Part shown: piece after piece, positions 1-8,741 of the stretch
How positions within the stretch are numbered: position 1 is the first letter of the stretch
Layout of the letters: each line of letters opens with the position of its first letter
Source: Spirogloea muscicola
Taxonomy: Eukaryota > Streptophyta > Zygnematophyceae > Spirogloeales > Spirogloeaceae
NCBI GenBank assembly: GCA_009602725.1
Contig: WELB01000067.1
Span: 121,896 to 133,784, forward strand
DNA: 11,889 bases
Direction of reading: 5' to 3'
Notes under the pieces: generated by a model
What the model was told of the DNA's origin: nothing
The model's input: only the letters and a program-made list of their open reading frames with translations
Database searches by the model: none
Made by a program: the position numbers and the translations under genes

Positions 1-588
1 GCCGACGTGGGCCCGCCACTCGCCGACGCCGACGGCAGCGCCGCCACGCCGGACGGCGCGCTCAGCGTGCGCTACCTCGGCCACGCCGTGGACGGCGGCG
101 GCGACGACGTCGACCGCTACGACGTCGCCGTCGCCGGCGTTGCCCGGTTCCTGCTCAAGCTCCGGCCCGAGGTCCCGGCGCTCCGAAAACTCACCGACGC
201 ATTTGTACACTTTTCCATTGAGACTCTGTCTATGCCCGGCCTCTCGGCATTGCCGCATGGAATTCTGGGCCAAACATTCCGCGCCGCCGCTGCCCGCGGC
301 GGTGGCGGCGGCAGCGTCGCGCTCGTCGATCGCGAGTGGAGCGACGTGCTCGGCCTCTGGCAGGTCGCCGGGCCCGACGCCGAGAGCTACCTCGACGGCG
401 CGCCCGCCGACTACGAGGCCTCGGCGCTCCTCGCGCCTGACTGCGCCTTCTCGCGCTTCCGGCTGCTCGCCCGCCCCGGCAGCAATGGGCTGCCTGGCGT
501 TGGCTCGCTGCGCGGCGAGCCGGTCCTCGCCTCTCGGACTGCCTCGGCTGGCAAGCCGCTTCTGGATGGCCACCCACTTCGCCGCTAA
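1..588 (+). CDS. Root-cap/LEA-like domain protein, C-terminal part (5' end outside window)
   Basis: The frame is open from the first base to a TAA at 586-588, so this is the 3' part of a longer gene. About 195 residues are visible. The stretch HFSIETL, then HGILGQTFR, then a YLDGAPADYE segment and finally APDCAFSRF matches the layout of the plant root-cap / late-embryogenesis-related domain: a beta-rich region, a G-[IV]-LGQT-[FY]-R motif and a terminal cysteine segment (established family knowledge, from memory). The usual domain end at CAFSRF is followed here by about 40 weakly conserved residues. Green algae carry related proteins, often multi-copy and secreted or wall-associated; their function is not known. 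The N-terminus, any signal peptide and upstream exons cannot be seen. A GTG at 7 is not a credible start. Codon use is strongly G/C-ending, as in the DXR exons. A short Gly/Ala run (about residues 95-102) is low complexity. Confidence 0.68.
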   Translation, partial: ADVGPPLADADGSAATPDGALSVRYLGHAVDGGGDDVDRYDVAVAGVARFLLKLRPEVPALRKLTDAFVHFSIETLSMPGLSALPHGILGQTFRAAAARGGGGGSVALVDREWSDVLGLWQVAGPDAESYLDGAPADYEASALLAPDCAFSRFRLLARPGSNGLPGVGSLRGEPVLASRTASAGKPLLDGHPLRR

Positions 589-1240
589 TAGAGTTCATTA
601 TCTCGAGCGCCAGATCCTTAACTCTTCTCCCATTGTTGGCGGAATAAGCTCCAGTGGGAGCTCTGCTTTGTACAATAAAGCCGCAATTTGCTGCTTGCAT
701 ACCGTATTGAGCAGAAGTGCGCGTGCAGACCATGTTGTCATGGGTAGGCATTGATCATCATTGACTGAATTACAATACTGGCTGATAACGGCAGTCGATC
801 CAAGTAATAAGCCTAGAAAGACTCTCCCAGCTGTGCCAGGGAGACACATTCTTGGCGGCGCTGCTATTAAGCCGAAACTTTGGATTCTTTGACCTGCTCA
901 TGACCTGCTCATGTCCCGCTGGGCTAACTGCTATTATGGTGAGAGATGATAAATGCTACAGCAGCTACTGGTCACTACCAGCGATGTTCGCTTGGGCTAG
1001 ACTGGGGCCAGTCTGTGAAACTCAAGCAATCCTGGCTACAGAGACGAGCACTAGCGTATGAGGTACGGCGGGAGGGGCCTAGCAGAAGGGGTTAAGACCT
1101 TCCAATAGACCACGTCCAGACTCAGAAATCTGAGCAGAAAAGCGCTTAACTCTGTAACTGAGCTTCTGGTGCTTGTGGCTCCCACAATCTCAACGGCAGC
1201 AGCCTTGCAATGGTCATCACGCAGCTCGCTGCGAGGGTCG
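589..1240. other. Convergent intergenic region between the root-cap-like gene and DXR
   Basis: The two genes are tail to tail across about 650 bp. Base composition drops to near 50% GC and no conserved coding stretch was recognised on either strand. A perfect 11-bp tandem repeat (TGACCTGCTCA twice) lies at 890-911. A TGTAA, the usual green-algal polyadenylation signal, is on the plus strand near 1154-1158. An AATAAA is at 674-679. No tRNA or other RNA gene was recognised. Confidence 0.6.
674..679 (+). terminator. Candidate polyadenylation signal AATAAA
   Basis: AATAAA lies 86 bp after the stop of the upstream gene, a reasonable 3' UTR distance. Many green algae use TGTAA instead, and one such motif occurs further on near 1154, so either could be used. 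A hexamer alone is weak evidence. Confidence 0.3.
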
Positions 1241-4200
1241 TCAGGCAGCCACAGCTTGGCGGGATGGCGAGGTCACCTCCGCGGCATACCGCCGAGCCCA
1301 CGAATCGAAGTGCACAATCTCCTCGAGTGATGGAGAGAGCACGAGCTCCTGCTTGTGGCGGTCGCACACCTGCTCCACCACCCGGAAGATGTCCAGATAG
1401 CCAATCCTGCGCAGAGTTCCATAAACCGTAAGGGCTGAGAACAAAGTCCAAATATACGACGTGCGTAGCCTAAGGACTTTACGTCCCAGTGTTCAGAATC
1501 GAGGAAACTGTACCCAGCCCCAGGTTCTAGCAAATCTCAAGTGGTTGAATAGCACTCCAGACCAATGTTGGTAAGAAGGGGCACTGGTTTGAGATTTGTA
1601 GGGATTGAGCTAAAAGCAGTGTCTTGGGTGAAGACGAGTTTGAGGTGATTGACACTGGATTTAAGAATGCACTATAGTCAGGCAGCAAAAGAAGGACGCT
1701 AACTCCACAGAACAGCAGGGTGCCAGGACACATCAGAAAGTGCTCTTGGGTGGAATGCTTTACTTCTCGTCGAGGAAGAGCTCCACCGCCTGCTCATTGG
1801 CGGCGCTGAGCACTCCTGTCATGGTTCCGCCAGCACGGCCTGCCGCGTACGCCAGCTCCATGCTCGGGTACTTGGCGTGGTCAGGCTCCCGGAACGTCAG
1901 GTTGCCCATCCTGCACCCCTCAAGGAGGCACACCGTTTCCTCCATAAGCGAGGCACATAACAAGCGGGGAGCTTCTATGCATGGAGGATGGCTGACCTTG
2001 CTCATGACCTTGATTACAAAGAGAGAGGCAAGAGCACAGCGAAATGTCAAGTAGGACGCCGTAACTTAATTCCTGTGGCTGCTGCTTACTTGACGAAGTC
2101 GAGGCGGGGCCACGTAGCTTCGGAGGTGGGTACCCGCTGTGGCCAAGAGATGGAGTACAGGATCGGCAGCCGCATGTCTGGCCAACCCAGCTGGGCGAGT
2201 ACTGATGAGTCCTGCGACATCATGATACACAGTCACGAAGCCGATGAGCTACACGCAGACAAGGATGTCGCGAAGTGGACAATGGTCCAATGCACCTGAG
2301 CTGGCCCAAGATCTATGCATCGAGCAATGTCGCAGTGACAAGACAGTGGCCCTCCCGTTTGCACATTACTTTGCGGATTGCACTACATAAATGTTAGGAG
2401 GGGATGAATGCCTGTCAGACTAGGAAACCTCCATGTAGCACCTCATGTCACGAGAGGCCAATTGAGCTGGGCACCTGCGTCTCGACCATGGAGTGGATGA
2501 TGCTCTGTGGGTGGATGACGATATCGATGTTGTCATAAGAGGCACCAAACAGGTAGTGCGCCTCAATGACCTCCAAGCCCTGAAGTGTCAGAAACGTGCA
2601 CACATGTGAGGGCAGCTGACCAATACTACCATCTACAATCTGTATCATATTCTAGATAGCTACCTCTCTGTGTCATCATTGACTCTTTACTGGCCAGAGC
2701 TTGAGGTACTGCTTATGAAGTACACTCTCGAGGGCGTCGACAATGTAAGGTTCCATGTCAACTGGAGGTTGCCTTGAGCAGGAGGAGCAGATTGTTTCAG
2801 CCTCACAGGACCTTGTTGAAGAGGGTGGCAGAGTCGATGGTGATCTTGCGGCCCATGCTCCAGTTGGGGTGCTTGAGTGCGTCTGACACCTTCGCGTCCT
2901 TCAGTCGCTCCACCTCCCAGTCCCTGGCGACAAATTCGACCAAGCCCAATTATACAATGTAAACTTAGATATCATGCATGAAACCCTAAATCTGCAACAC
3001 TAACACGAAGCTCAGTGATCAATGTATCTCAATGACCAATGCCATCGTGTAAGGTGACTGACATCGACTGTAGGCTCTGGTAATCAGCAAGAGAGCAGGT
3101 TGCCCTGGTGGTCAATGGCGCACCTAAAGGCGCCCCCGGAAGCTGTGAGGATGATCCGCCGCAGGCCGCCCTCCGGCAGCCCCTGGATGCACTGCGCAGC
3201 AACCAATGGAGGGTAACCTCAGATGCCAGCATGCCTTCAGCTGAGGAGGGAGGGACAGTAAGCCCAGCTAATGGCCACAAAGTAAGCGCTGGTGAAAACA
3301 GCACCGGCTACAAAGACAATAGATAATTTATACAGCTATAGTACCACGAATTAAGAAGAGATAAATGTAACAGCTAGTCCAATGGCAGACCCTGCAGCTG
3401 CTACAGTTGAATGTGAGCCTGTGGGGGCAAGCTCACCTGGAAGATGGCGGAGTGCTCCGAGTCGGCCGGCAGGATGTTGATGCCGTGCTTCTTCGCGAGC
3501 GGGAGGACATAGGGCCCCCCCGCGATGAGCGTCTCCTTGTTGGCCAGCGCAATGTCCTTGCCGGCCTCGATCGCCGCCACCGTCGGCTGGACAGGGAGGC
3601 CCGGCAGCGGCGGCGCCAGCATGACCTCTTAGAGGGCTTTGACGACAATGACTGAAGCTGAACACAGCAGCTCAGAACTCATAGGCCTTCTGACAAGACG
3701 AGGACCTCTCCTCGAGCACCGCAGAGGTGGGTTACCTGGAGACCTGCGCAGCCGACGATGCCGGTCACAACAGTCTGCGCCTCCGGATGGCGCGCCACCT
3801 GCTGGCATGCGCCGCGGTGTTTGTGAGTGATAGCAACGAAAGCGTCACCATTCCCTCACTATGGAGCAGCCCTCTTTCTGAGCTACTTTCCTCTAACTAC
3901 ATCAGCCATCTTAGCTCTGGAGTTTTACTTCAGTGTTGGTCGGAGGGCAGGCGACCAACCTCGCACATGCCCTGGTCGCCGACGACGATCTCCGGCTGCG
4001 GCTGCACGCCGGCGATGGCCTCTCGCAGCTCCGCCACCCTCGAGGCGTCCCGGATGGCCACCAGGCTCGGCTTGTGCTTCCGGATCTGCAGGGCAGCACG
4101 CCAAGTTAGGCAATGCAGGTCCAGCGGTGGCCAAGCTCGCACATTCAAGTGCCAATCTTCCGTCTGCCAATCTCCGGACTGCGACAAGCAAAGACCAGCG

Positions 4201-4775
4201 CCGCCCCAGTTGGATCCGCAGCTCGGTGGCTTAGTCGCTCGGTCAAGAAGCAGAACTATTTGAGAGATTGGACACAAAAAGCACAGCAATGTTTCGGCAA
4301 TCTGTTGAACTGCGTATTGCCTGACATCACGAATGTGAAGTAACAGATGGACCCTTGTCAGCGCTTGCCACCATGTTGCGACGCACAACCTGCTACAGGT
4401 CTCTGGAGCGGCCGCGGAAGCGGCCGCGGAAGAGCCCGGCAGCGCCGTCTCTCACTTGCTCGGCCAGGAGGGCGATGTTGGAGCCCGCGGCCAGCGCGAC
4501 GATGCGGAACTGCTCCGGGTGCTCCTCCACGATGTCCAGCGTCTGCGGAAGCCGGCGCACCCTCGCTCGTCATTACGGTCACGGCGGCGGCGGCGGCGGC
4601 GGCGGCAGCGGCAGCTTCCACGGGCGGAATCAACAACGGCAGATTCAATGGTCTAGGGTTCAGGTTCAGGATCAAGGGGTTCAGGTCTAGGGTTAGGGTT
4701 TAGGCTAGCAGTAAGTGATTTGGTTTTGGGTTAGGATTTAGGGTCCAGGGTTAGGGTTTGGCGGCGGCGGCGGCT

Positions 4776-4806
<31 letters not shown>

Positions 4807-4907
4807 ACTGGAGGGGCCGGGAGCGCGCCTGCGTGCCGATGGACCCCGTCGAGCCGATGAGCGACAGCGCCTTGGGCGCGCCGTCGACGCCGCCGCCGCC
4901 GCCGCCG
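1241..4907 (-). CDS. dxr: 1-deoxy-D-xylulose 5-phosphate reductoisomerase, plastid type, spliced
   Basis: This enzyme makes 2-C-methyl-D-erythritol 4-phosphate from DXP using NADPH and a divalent metal, the second step of the plastid MEP isoprenoid pathway. Eleven exons read in order: 4907-4829, 4542-4456, 4085-3960, 3798-3736, 3586-3437, 3191-3124, 2923-2812, 2579-2475, 2211-2090, 1910-1764, 1406-1241, with TGA at 1243-1241. Phases agree at every junction. Ten introns (about 150-370 bp) all end in AG; nine begin with GT, while the first begins with GC after GGC-ACG-CAG. From the Val-Asp-Gly segment onward it encodes about 401 residues, the length of bacterial DXR. Visible landmarks are GSTGSIGTQ (NADPH), [21 protein letters not shown] (metal-binding Asp and Glu), [10 protein letters not shown] (plant-type), [19 protein letters not shown] (metal-binding Glu), [22 protein letters not shown], and the C-terminal [11 protein letters not shown] and IGYLDIF segments. 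No stop or frameshift was seen. The start codon and transit peptide are unresolved: upstream lie a Gly run, the ambiguous base 4908 and repeats. Confidence 0.95.
4407..4432. repeat. 12-bp tandem duplication in a DXR intron
   Basis: The unit AGCGGCCGCGGA occurs twice in direct tandem at 4407-4418 and 4419-4430. It is self-complementary in its core (GCGGCCGC). It lies in the intron between the second and third placed exons, not in coding sequence. Confidence 0.8.
4582..4606. repeat. (CGG)n microsatellite in DXR intron
   Basis: An uninterrupted run of CGG triplets sits in the first placed intron, about 40 bp upstream (on the minus strand) of the acceptor at 4543-4544. It is one of four GC-triplet runs between 4582 and 5012. 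Confidence 0.85.
4652..4760. repeat. Interstitial telomere-like repeat tract in DXR intron
   Basis: The plus strand is made of degenerate TTTAGGG/TTAGGG/TTCAGG units: for example TAGGGTTAGGGTTTAGG near 4688-4704, an exact TTTAGGG at 4737-4743, and CAGGGTTAGGGTTTGG near 4747-4761. This is the plant/green-algal telomere motif in decayed form. It lies wholly inside the first placed DXR intron and runs directly into a GGC microsatellite. Confidence 0.75.
4760..4805. repeat. (GGC)n microsatellite in DXR intron
   Basis: About fifteen GGC triplets with one CTG interruption lie just inside the intron whose donor is the GC at 4828-4827. If the intron were retained the run would be read as polyalanine. 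It abuts the telomere-like tract. Confidence 0.85.
4889..4907. repeat. (CCG)n run ending at an ambiguous base
   Basis: On the DXR strand this reads as consecutive Gly codons just before Val-Asp-Gly-Ala-Pro-Lys. It stops at the only N in the window (4908). The N probably marks an unresolved or mis-sized repeat, so the Gly count here should not be trusted. Confidence 0.8.
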
Positions 4908-4922
4908 NTTCTGATTACAAAA

Positions 4923-5014
4923 CTGCAGTCGTTGGGAACCTGGGCCTCTTCTCATGACCTAGGCCAGCAGCAGGCCACGCCGGCGGCCGCGGCGGCGGCG
5001 GCGGCGGCGGCCAT
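4923..5014 (-). other. Possible DXR 5' exon with polyalanine start (weak)
   Basis: An ATG at 5014-5012 on the minus strand opens a frame of Met plus about ten Ala, then GVACCWP, and meets a TGA unless a donor at 4958 (CCTAG then GTCATG) is used. Joining it to an acceptor at 4923 (ctgcag) restores the DXR frame, but the intron would be only about 36 nt, which is very short. An in-frame TAG lies just upstream of the ATG. A polyalanine leader is not a typical transit peptide. The true first exon may be elsewhere or damaged by the assembly problem marked by the N at 4908. Confidence 0.25.
4979..5012. repeat. (GGC)n run, polyalanine on the minus strand
   Basis: A run of GGC with one CCGC interruption. 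In the minus frame starting at 5014 it gives about ten alanines. It is the outermost of the four triplet arrays at the 5' end of DXR. Confidence 0.8.
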
Positions 5015-5093
5015 GGCGCGGCTGCAGCGGGCAGGACTTCAGGCTGCCGCTACGGCGAGCCCAGTCGTTAAATAACTCATAAATCAGGTTAGG

Positions 5094-5169
5094 TTATATG
5101 TTATATGTTATATGTTATATTATATGTTATATGTATATGTTATATGTTATATGTTAATGTTATACGTTA
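5094..5169. repeat. TTATATG heptamer tandem array
   Basis: About ten to eleven copies of TTATATG, several perfect and others shortened to 6 bp or altered (TTATAT, TATATG, TTAATG, TTATACG). It is a short AT-rich satellite about 80 bp upstream of the putative DXR 5' end. It has no unique spacers, so it is not a CRISPR array. Confidence 0.9.
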
Positions 5170-5340
5170 AAACAGGGTTCTTGACTGAGAGGTTCTGAGT
5201 GCTCATTCATGAGCTGAGCTCAGAAGCCTCCATGCCCCGGAATCACCAACCCCGTGACCTGCTTGAGCCCTTGGTTAATTCAGCATGGCCTACCTTGGAC
5301 CGCAGATGTACTCATGCGTCGTGCTGGACATAGCTCCACC
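5170..5340. other. Short spacer between the heptamer array and the truncated gypsy element
   Basis: No gene was recognised. Together with the array this is all the unique DNA left between the DXR 5' region and the retrotransposon, so the DXR promoter must lie here or be supplied by retroelement-derived sequence, unless further exons lie beyond. No LTR-like terminal sequence was seen. Confidence 0.5.
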
Positions 5341-5364
5341 ACGTCAAGTAAGCGTAGCTATCAC

Positions 5365-5860
5365 CTGAGCCAAATGATGAAGTCCACGCTTCCATTAGAC
5401 CAATTCCGCTCCGGAATCTGCAAGGGCTGTAGTAATCCGGCAGGCTTGCCAGAGATTGCCTTACTACGCTGGCATGTGGCACAGCTTGCCACAAAGAACG
5501 CGCACCTGGGCTGAGAAAGCCCTTCATCAGAATAGGCGTCGCACAGCCTGTTTGGTTTGCTCACTCCCAAATGACCACTGTAAGGCGTATCATGCAGCTC
5601 CTGCATGTTGTCTGTGCGCAAGGCATTGCAGTTCGGGACCACAATAGCGTCGCCTTGCCACCAGAAGCCTTTGTCATCAGTGAGGGTGCTTACGTTGGCA
5701 CCCACAGCATACCATGGGTCTTGGCCATGCCCTTGACTTATACTGACATAGAGCTCAGAGAGGTCAGCCGTGGGTTGCCGAGAAGCCTGACGAATCGGAC
5801 GCAGTCCTGCAGCCCGCACTCCAGAAGCATTCAAGGTAGCCAACGCATCAGCGGCGCGAA
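5365..5860 (-). pseudogene. Gypsy integrase, zinc domain only (core lost)
   Basis: LHDTPYSGHLGVSK followed downstream by CATCQRSKA is the H-H-C-C zinc-binding domain of retroviral-type integrases. GLLQPLQIPERNW and SVDFIIWLR mark the entry to the catalytic core, including the first Asp of the D-D-E triad. A stop follows at about 5361, and the sequence after it no longer matches an integrase, so the second Asp and the Glu are missing. Confidence 0.85.
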
Positions 5861-6290
5861 TGTTGCGACTCACAGGGTCCGCAACTTTAAGCCGGCCAGG
5901 GCGATGAACCCACTGGAAATCGAATTGTGCCATGCACTCAGCCCATCGAGCTTGACGCCTAGTCAAATGCTGCTGCGTGTGGAATATGTCAACGGGCAAT
6001 GATCCGTGACAACCGTAATTGCCACACCTTCCAGGTCGCAACGCCAGACACGTAAGGCGTGCACCACAGCCAGCAATTCCTGCTCGCCGTAGTGTAAGTG
6101 CGCTCTGCAGGCATCAGCAGGCGACTCTCGAACGTTAACGGGTGACCCTCTTGCAAGAGCACGGCACCAATGCCAGTCAAGAGGCATCGCAGACGAATTT
6201 CATGTGGCACGCCTTCACGAGTAAAGGCCAGCACAGGCGGAGATGTCAGCGCCTGCTGCATTCCCTCAAATGCCCTCTGCATTGGGACGA
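5860..6290 (-). pseudogene. Gypsy RNase H-like domain, multiply frameshifted
   Basis: Recognisable pieces in changing frames are ALTSPPVLAF, then TGIGAVLLQEGHPLTFESR, then GEQELLAVVHALRVWR, VVTDHCPL, and RRQARWAECMAQFDFQWVHRPGR. These match the RNase H of gypsy elements in order. Frame changes occur around 6278, twice near 6200 (apparently compensating), near 6095 and near 5995. Confidence 0.85.
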
Positions 6291-7312
6291 CCAATCCCAA
6301 GGTACGTCCTTACGAGTCAGCTTCGCAAGAGAACTGCCAAGTTCCCATAGCCTTGTAGGAACTTTCGGAAATAATTTGCGAATCCCAGAAAGGAGCGCAA
6401 TTGAGGCACAGTTTGTGGCACAGGCCAAATCCCGTACGACCGATGTCTTCTTAGTGTCGACACGTATGCCGTCTTTGCCCACGACATGCCCGAGGTATGT
6501 CAGCTCTGGCTGGTTAAATGCGCACTTGGACCTCTTGGCATACAATTGATTTTCACGCAGCAGCTGCAGCACTCGGCGCAGGTGCTTCACGTGATCTTCA
6601 GGCATTTTGCTAAACACCAGTATGTCGTCCAAGTAGACCAGCACAAAATCGTAGAGCAGCGGGCCAAAGACCCTCGACATCACCGCCTGGAATGTAGCCG
6701 GTGCATTGGTTAAACCAAAGCTCAGCACCGTGAACTGAAAATGTCCAATCGGCGTACGGAAAGCCGACTTTGGAACATCCGCAGGCGCGATTCAAATTTG
6801 GTGATACCCACTTGCCAGATCCAGGGAGCTAAACACAGTAGCCCCTGCAAGCCAATCGAACAGATCATCTATCCGAGGCAATGGGTATCGGTTCTTGATA
6901 GTAAGCTTATTTAAAGCCCGATACTCAATGCACATCCGTAGAGTGTCATCCTTCTTTATGACAAAGAGGATGGGTGCTCCGTATGGCGGCTGAGAGGGCT
7001 CAATGTAGCCCTTCGCCAGCAGGTCCTCGACCTGGATTGCATTTCTTGCAATTCGAGAGGGCTCAGCCGTTACATGGGACGGTAAGGTTGGTGAGCGCCT
7101 GGCTCCAATGGAATTGTATGAGCCACACCTCGGTGAGGAGGTAGACCATCCGGAAGAGAGTCGGGAAACTCTTTCAGCAGCTTATCAAGAACCCCGCCAT
7201 GTGAATTCGCAGCATTCACACACAAGTCAAGCTTAGACTCGTCATTGAACGCCACCATCACAAGAAATGCCATCTGCACAGTGTTCTTGTGATTCAATCG
7301 CTTCATCTGCAT
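6260..7312 (-). pseudogene. Gypsy reverse transcriptase with nonsense and frameshift changes
   Basis: Motifs appear in order on the minus strand: [50 protein letters not shown] with the first catalytic Asp, AFRTPIGHFQF, FGLTNAPATFQ, and VYLDDILVFSK with the YLDD box at 6635-6624. TGA at 6794-6792 interrupts directly after GYHQI where the family has Arg, a simple CGA-to-TGA change. A TAA at about 7072-7070 and a frameshift near 7035 lie upstream of the first motif. A one-base loss near 6278 separates RT from the connection domain. Catalytic residues are still present, so the decay is fairly recent. Confidence 0.9.
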
Positions 7313-7459
7313 GGCGGACAGCAGAATAGAAGCCCCTGCCGCCAGCGGCGGTGCACAGGACAGCTGCTTGCAAAGGACATAGCGCCGTGCGCCACGTTGT
7401 ACAGTGAAAGTTTGGCGTTCAAAGTCAAGGCATGCTGATGTGGCACAAAGCCAAACATC

Positions 7460-7924
7460 TCACAATATCACATCAAATGCGACGGTCAACGCAACAGCGT
7501 AACAAAGCACTTCGGCTTTATAATGTTGAATGCGAATGAGAACCTGGCACAAACCCAGCACATTGGTTGGGTGGCCATCGGCCAATGTCACTCTAGGCAG
7601 ACCATCTGCTTGCAAATGCAAGCCAGTGGAAAATACCAAATTCCTATTGATGAAGGACACTGAGGCCCCTGAGTCTATGAGCATCCTAGCTGGTGCCGCA
7701 GCAACCAGCCCCTCAAAAAAGCATAGTGTGTCCCCCATGGACACTGCCACCAAGAGATGGGGTGCGAGCGAAATATACCCTGACCGCGGTCGGGAATGCC
7801 TACGCTGAGTGGCATCAACACTACGCCTAAGGAGCCTGTGTCCCGCCTCATGCGAGCACAACAGCGACATTCCCAGCAGAGCTCGATCAATCGCGCCGCG
7901 CTTCTGTGGCACATTGAAGAACAA
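7460..7924 (-). pseudogene. Gypsy aspartic protease region
   Basis: The frame contains ARMLIDSGASVSFINRN, with the D-S-G catalytic triad at 7675-7667, followed by a hydrophobic beta-rich stretch ending in FDVIL, where the family normally has a [FD]-x-[IV]-LG flap-end motif. The role would be processing of the gag-pol polyprotein. This segment alone has no internal stop. It is joined to gag and RT only through shifted frames. Confidence 0.85.
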
Positions 7925-7951
7925 AATGTCTTCAGGCCGACGGCACTCAGG

Positions 7952-8676
7952 TTAGCTCAGATAGACATCAGCAGCCACTTGCAAGTTGTGGGCAACCCAC
8001 ACAAATAGAGGCCCTCCGGCCTCCAGACCTTGCAACAGAGCAGGAATGGAGCGCACAACCGATATGTTGGTTGACGGGCAAGCAATGCCAGCAAGATCTA
8101 ACAGCTCAAGTGCTTCTGGCTGAATGAGATGGCTCGCAGAGGCAAGGGTCAGGCACTCACGCTTGCCCTTGAAGTTCCCTTTGTCCCGGCCCATAGGGCG
8201 CTGTGGACGTGGCCGCGCTGAAGGACCTGCCGCCGGGCAGTCCCTGAGCAGGTGGTTCTTGTCACCGCACTTGAAGCAGCCAGCACCTTCCACTCGCGGC
8301 TTGGGAAAGTCGCCTTTTGGACGCGCGTTCGAGACCTGCCGTGGGTTGAACCGCTTCTTGCCTCGGTCTGCAATCAGAACCGCCTGCATCCAGCAGGGGA
8401 CGCTTGCCCGGACCGGCAATGTCCGGCGTGCTGAGCACCTTGCGGGCGTGCTCCACCATCTTGGTGAAGTCCGTGATAGGTTGCGCCGTTGCGGAATCCA
8501 CCGCGACCCGATTGCGGAAGCGAGTAGGCAGTCCAGCCTTAAAACGCTGGCATTGGTCAATAGGCTTCATTGGCTCGCTGCGTAGCTTGGACAGCAGCAG
8601 ACAGAAGCGCCGCACATAGGGCTCAAAGCCCTCGCTCCCTTTGCCTTGCATGCGGAGAGCGTCCAGCTCATCGCAG
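7952..8676 (-). pseudogene. Gypsy gag, 5'-truncated and frameshifted
   Basis: The capsid-like part reads from about 8675 (CDELDALRMQ, then YVRRFCLLLSKLR and DQCQRFKAGLP), matching the retrotransposon gag family. Near 8390 the frame shifts, and the second frame carries a basic linker and the zinc knuckle CFKCGDKNHLLRDC (C-x2-C-x4-H-x4-C) at about 8278-8237, which binds the packaged RNA in such elements. The N-terminal half of gag is absent: the sequence upstream is an inverted copy of this same gag instead. A stop ends the second frame near 7952. Confidence 0.85.
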
Positions 8677-8741
8677 GCAGCGAGCCAATGAAGCCCATTG
8701 ACCAGTGCCAGCGTTTCAAGGCTGGACTGCCTACTCGCTTC
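8517..8741. repeat. 65-bp inverted duplication of gag (fold-back), 95-bp loop
   Basis: Bases 8517-8581 and 8677-8741 are reverse complements over 65 bp with about three or four mismatches by eye. Both arms are the gag segment encoding DQCQRFKAGLPTRF. The inner arm is in sense within the truncated element, while the outer arm is antisense and replaces the normal gag 5' sequence. The boundary at 8676/8677 is therefore the element's breakpoint. Confidence 0.92.

Larger units (their letters stand above)
5340..8676 (-). mobile_element. Truncated, inactivated Ty3/gypsy-type LTR retrotransposon
   Basis: Reading the minus strand from 8676 down, the domain order is gag, CCHC knuckle, aspartic protease, reverse transcriptase, RNase H, integrase zinc domain. 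This is the Ty3/gypsy (Metaviridae-type) order, with RNase H before integrase; Ty1/copia elements have integrase before RT. The element is dead: gag frames shift near 8390, there are in-frame stops at about 7070-7072 and 6792-6794, and further shifts near 7035, 6278, 6200, 6095 and 5995. Both ends are missing. Gag begins abruptly at an inverted duplication (8677) and the integrase catalytic core is lost soon after its first Asp motif near 5370. No LTR, primer-binding site or polypurine tract was found. The left end is approximate. Confidence 0.9.

Noticed and set aside
7-9. GTG as start of the first gene
   Set aside because: The same frame is open to base 1 and a nuclear algal gene would not be expected to start with GTG; the gene continues to the left.
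589-1240. tRNA or small RNA gene in the intergenic region
   Set aside because: No cloverleaf with A-box and B-box sequences could be drawn on either strand by eye.
1527-1733. Small open frame inside the last DXR intron
   Set aside because: It lies fully inside an intron with well-placed borders, has no recognisable domain and shows no coding bias.
3727-4263. Plus-strand frames across DXR exons
   Set aside because: They are antisense shadows of the DXR exons at 3736-3798 and 3960-4085.
1241-4907. DXR as a pseudogene
   Set aside because: All placed exons keep phase, splice signals and catalytic residues; only the extreme 5' end is unresolved.
4758-5075. Plus-strand open frame rich in alanine
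   Set aside because: It is the reverse of DXR coding and GGC arrays, and passes through the N at 4908.
5094-5169. CRISPR-like array
   Set aside because: Heptamers are directly adjacent with no unique spacers; a simple satellite.
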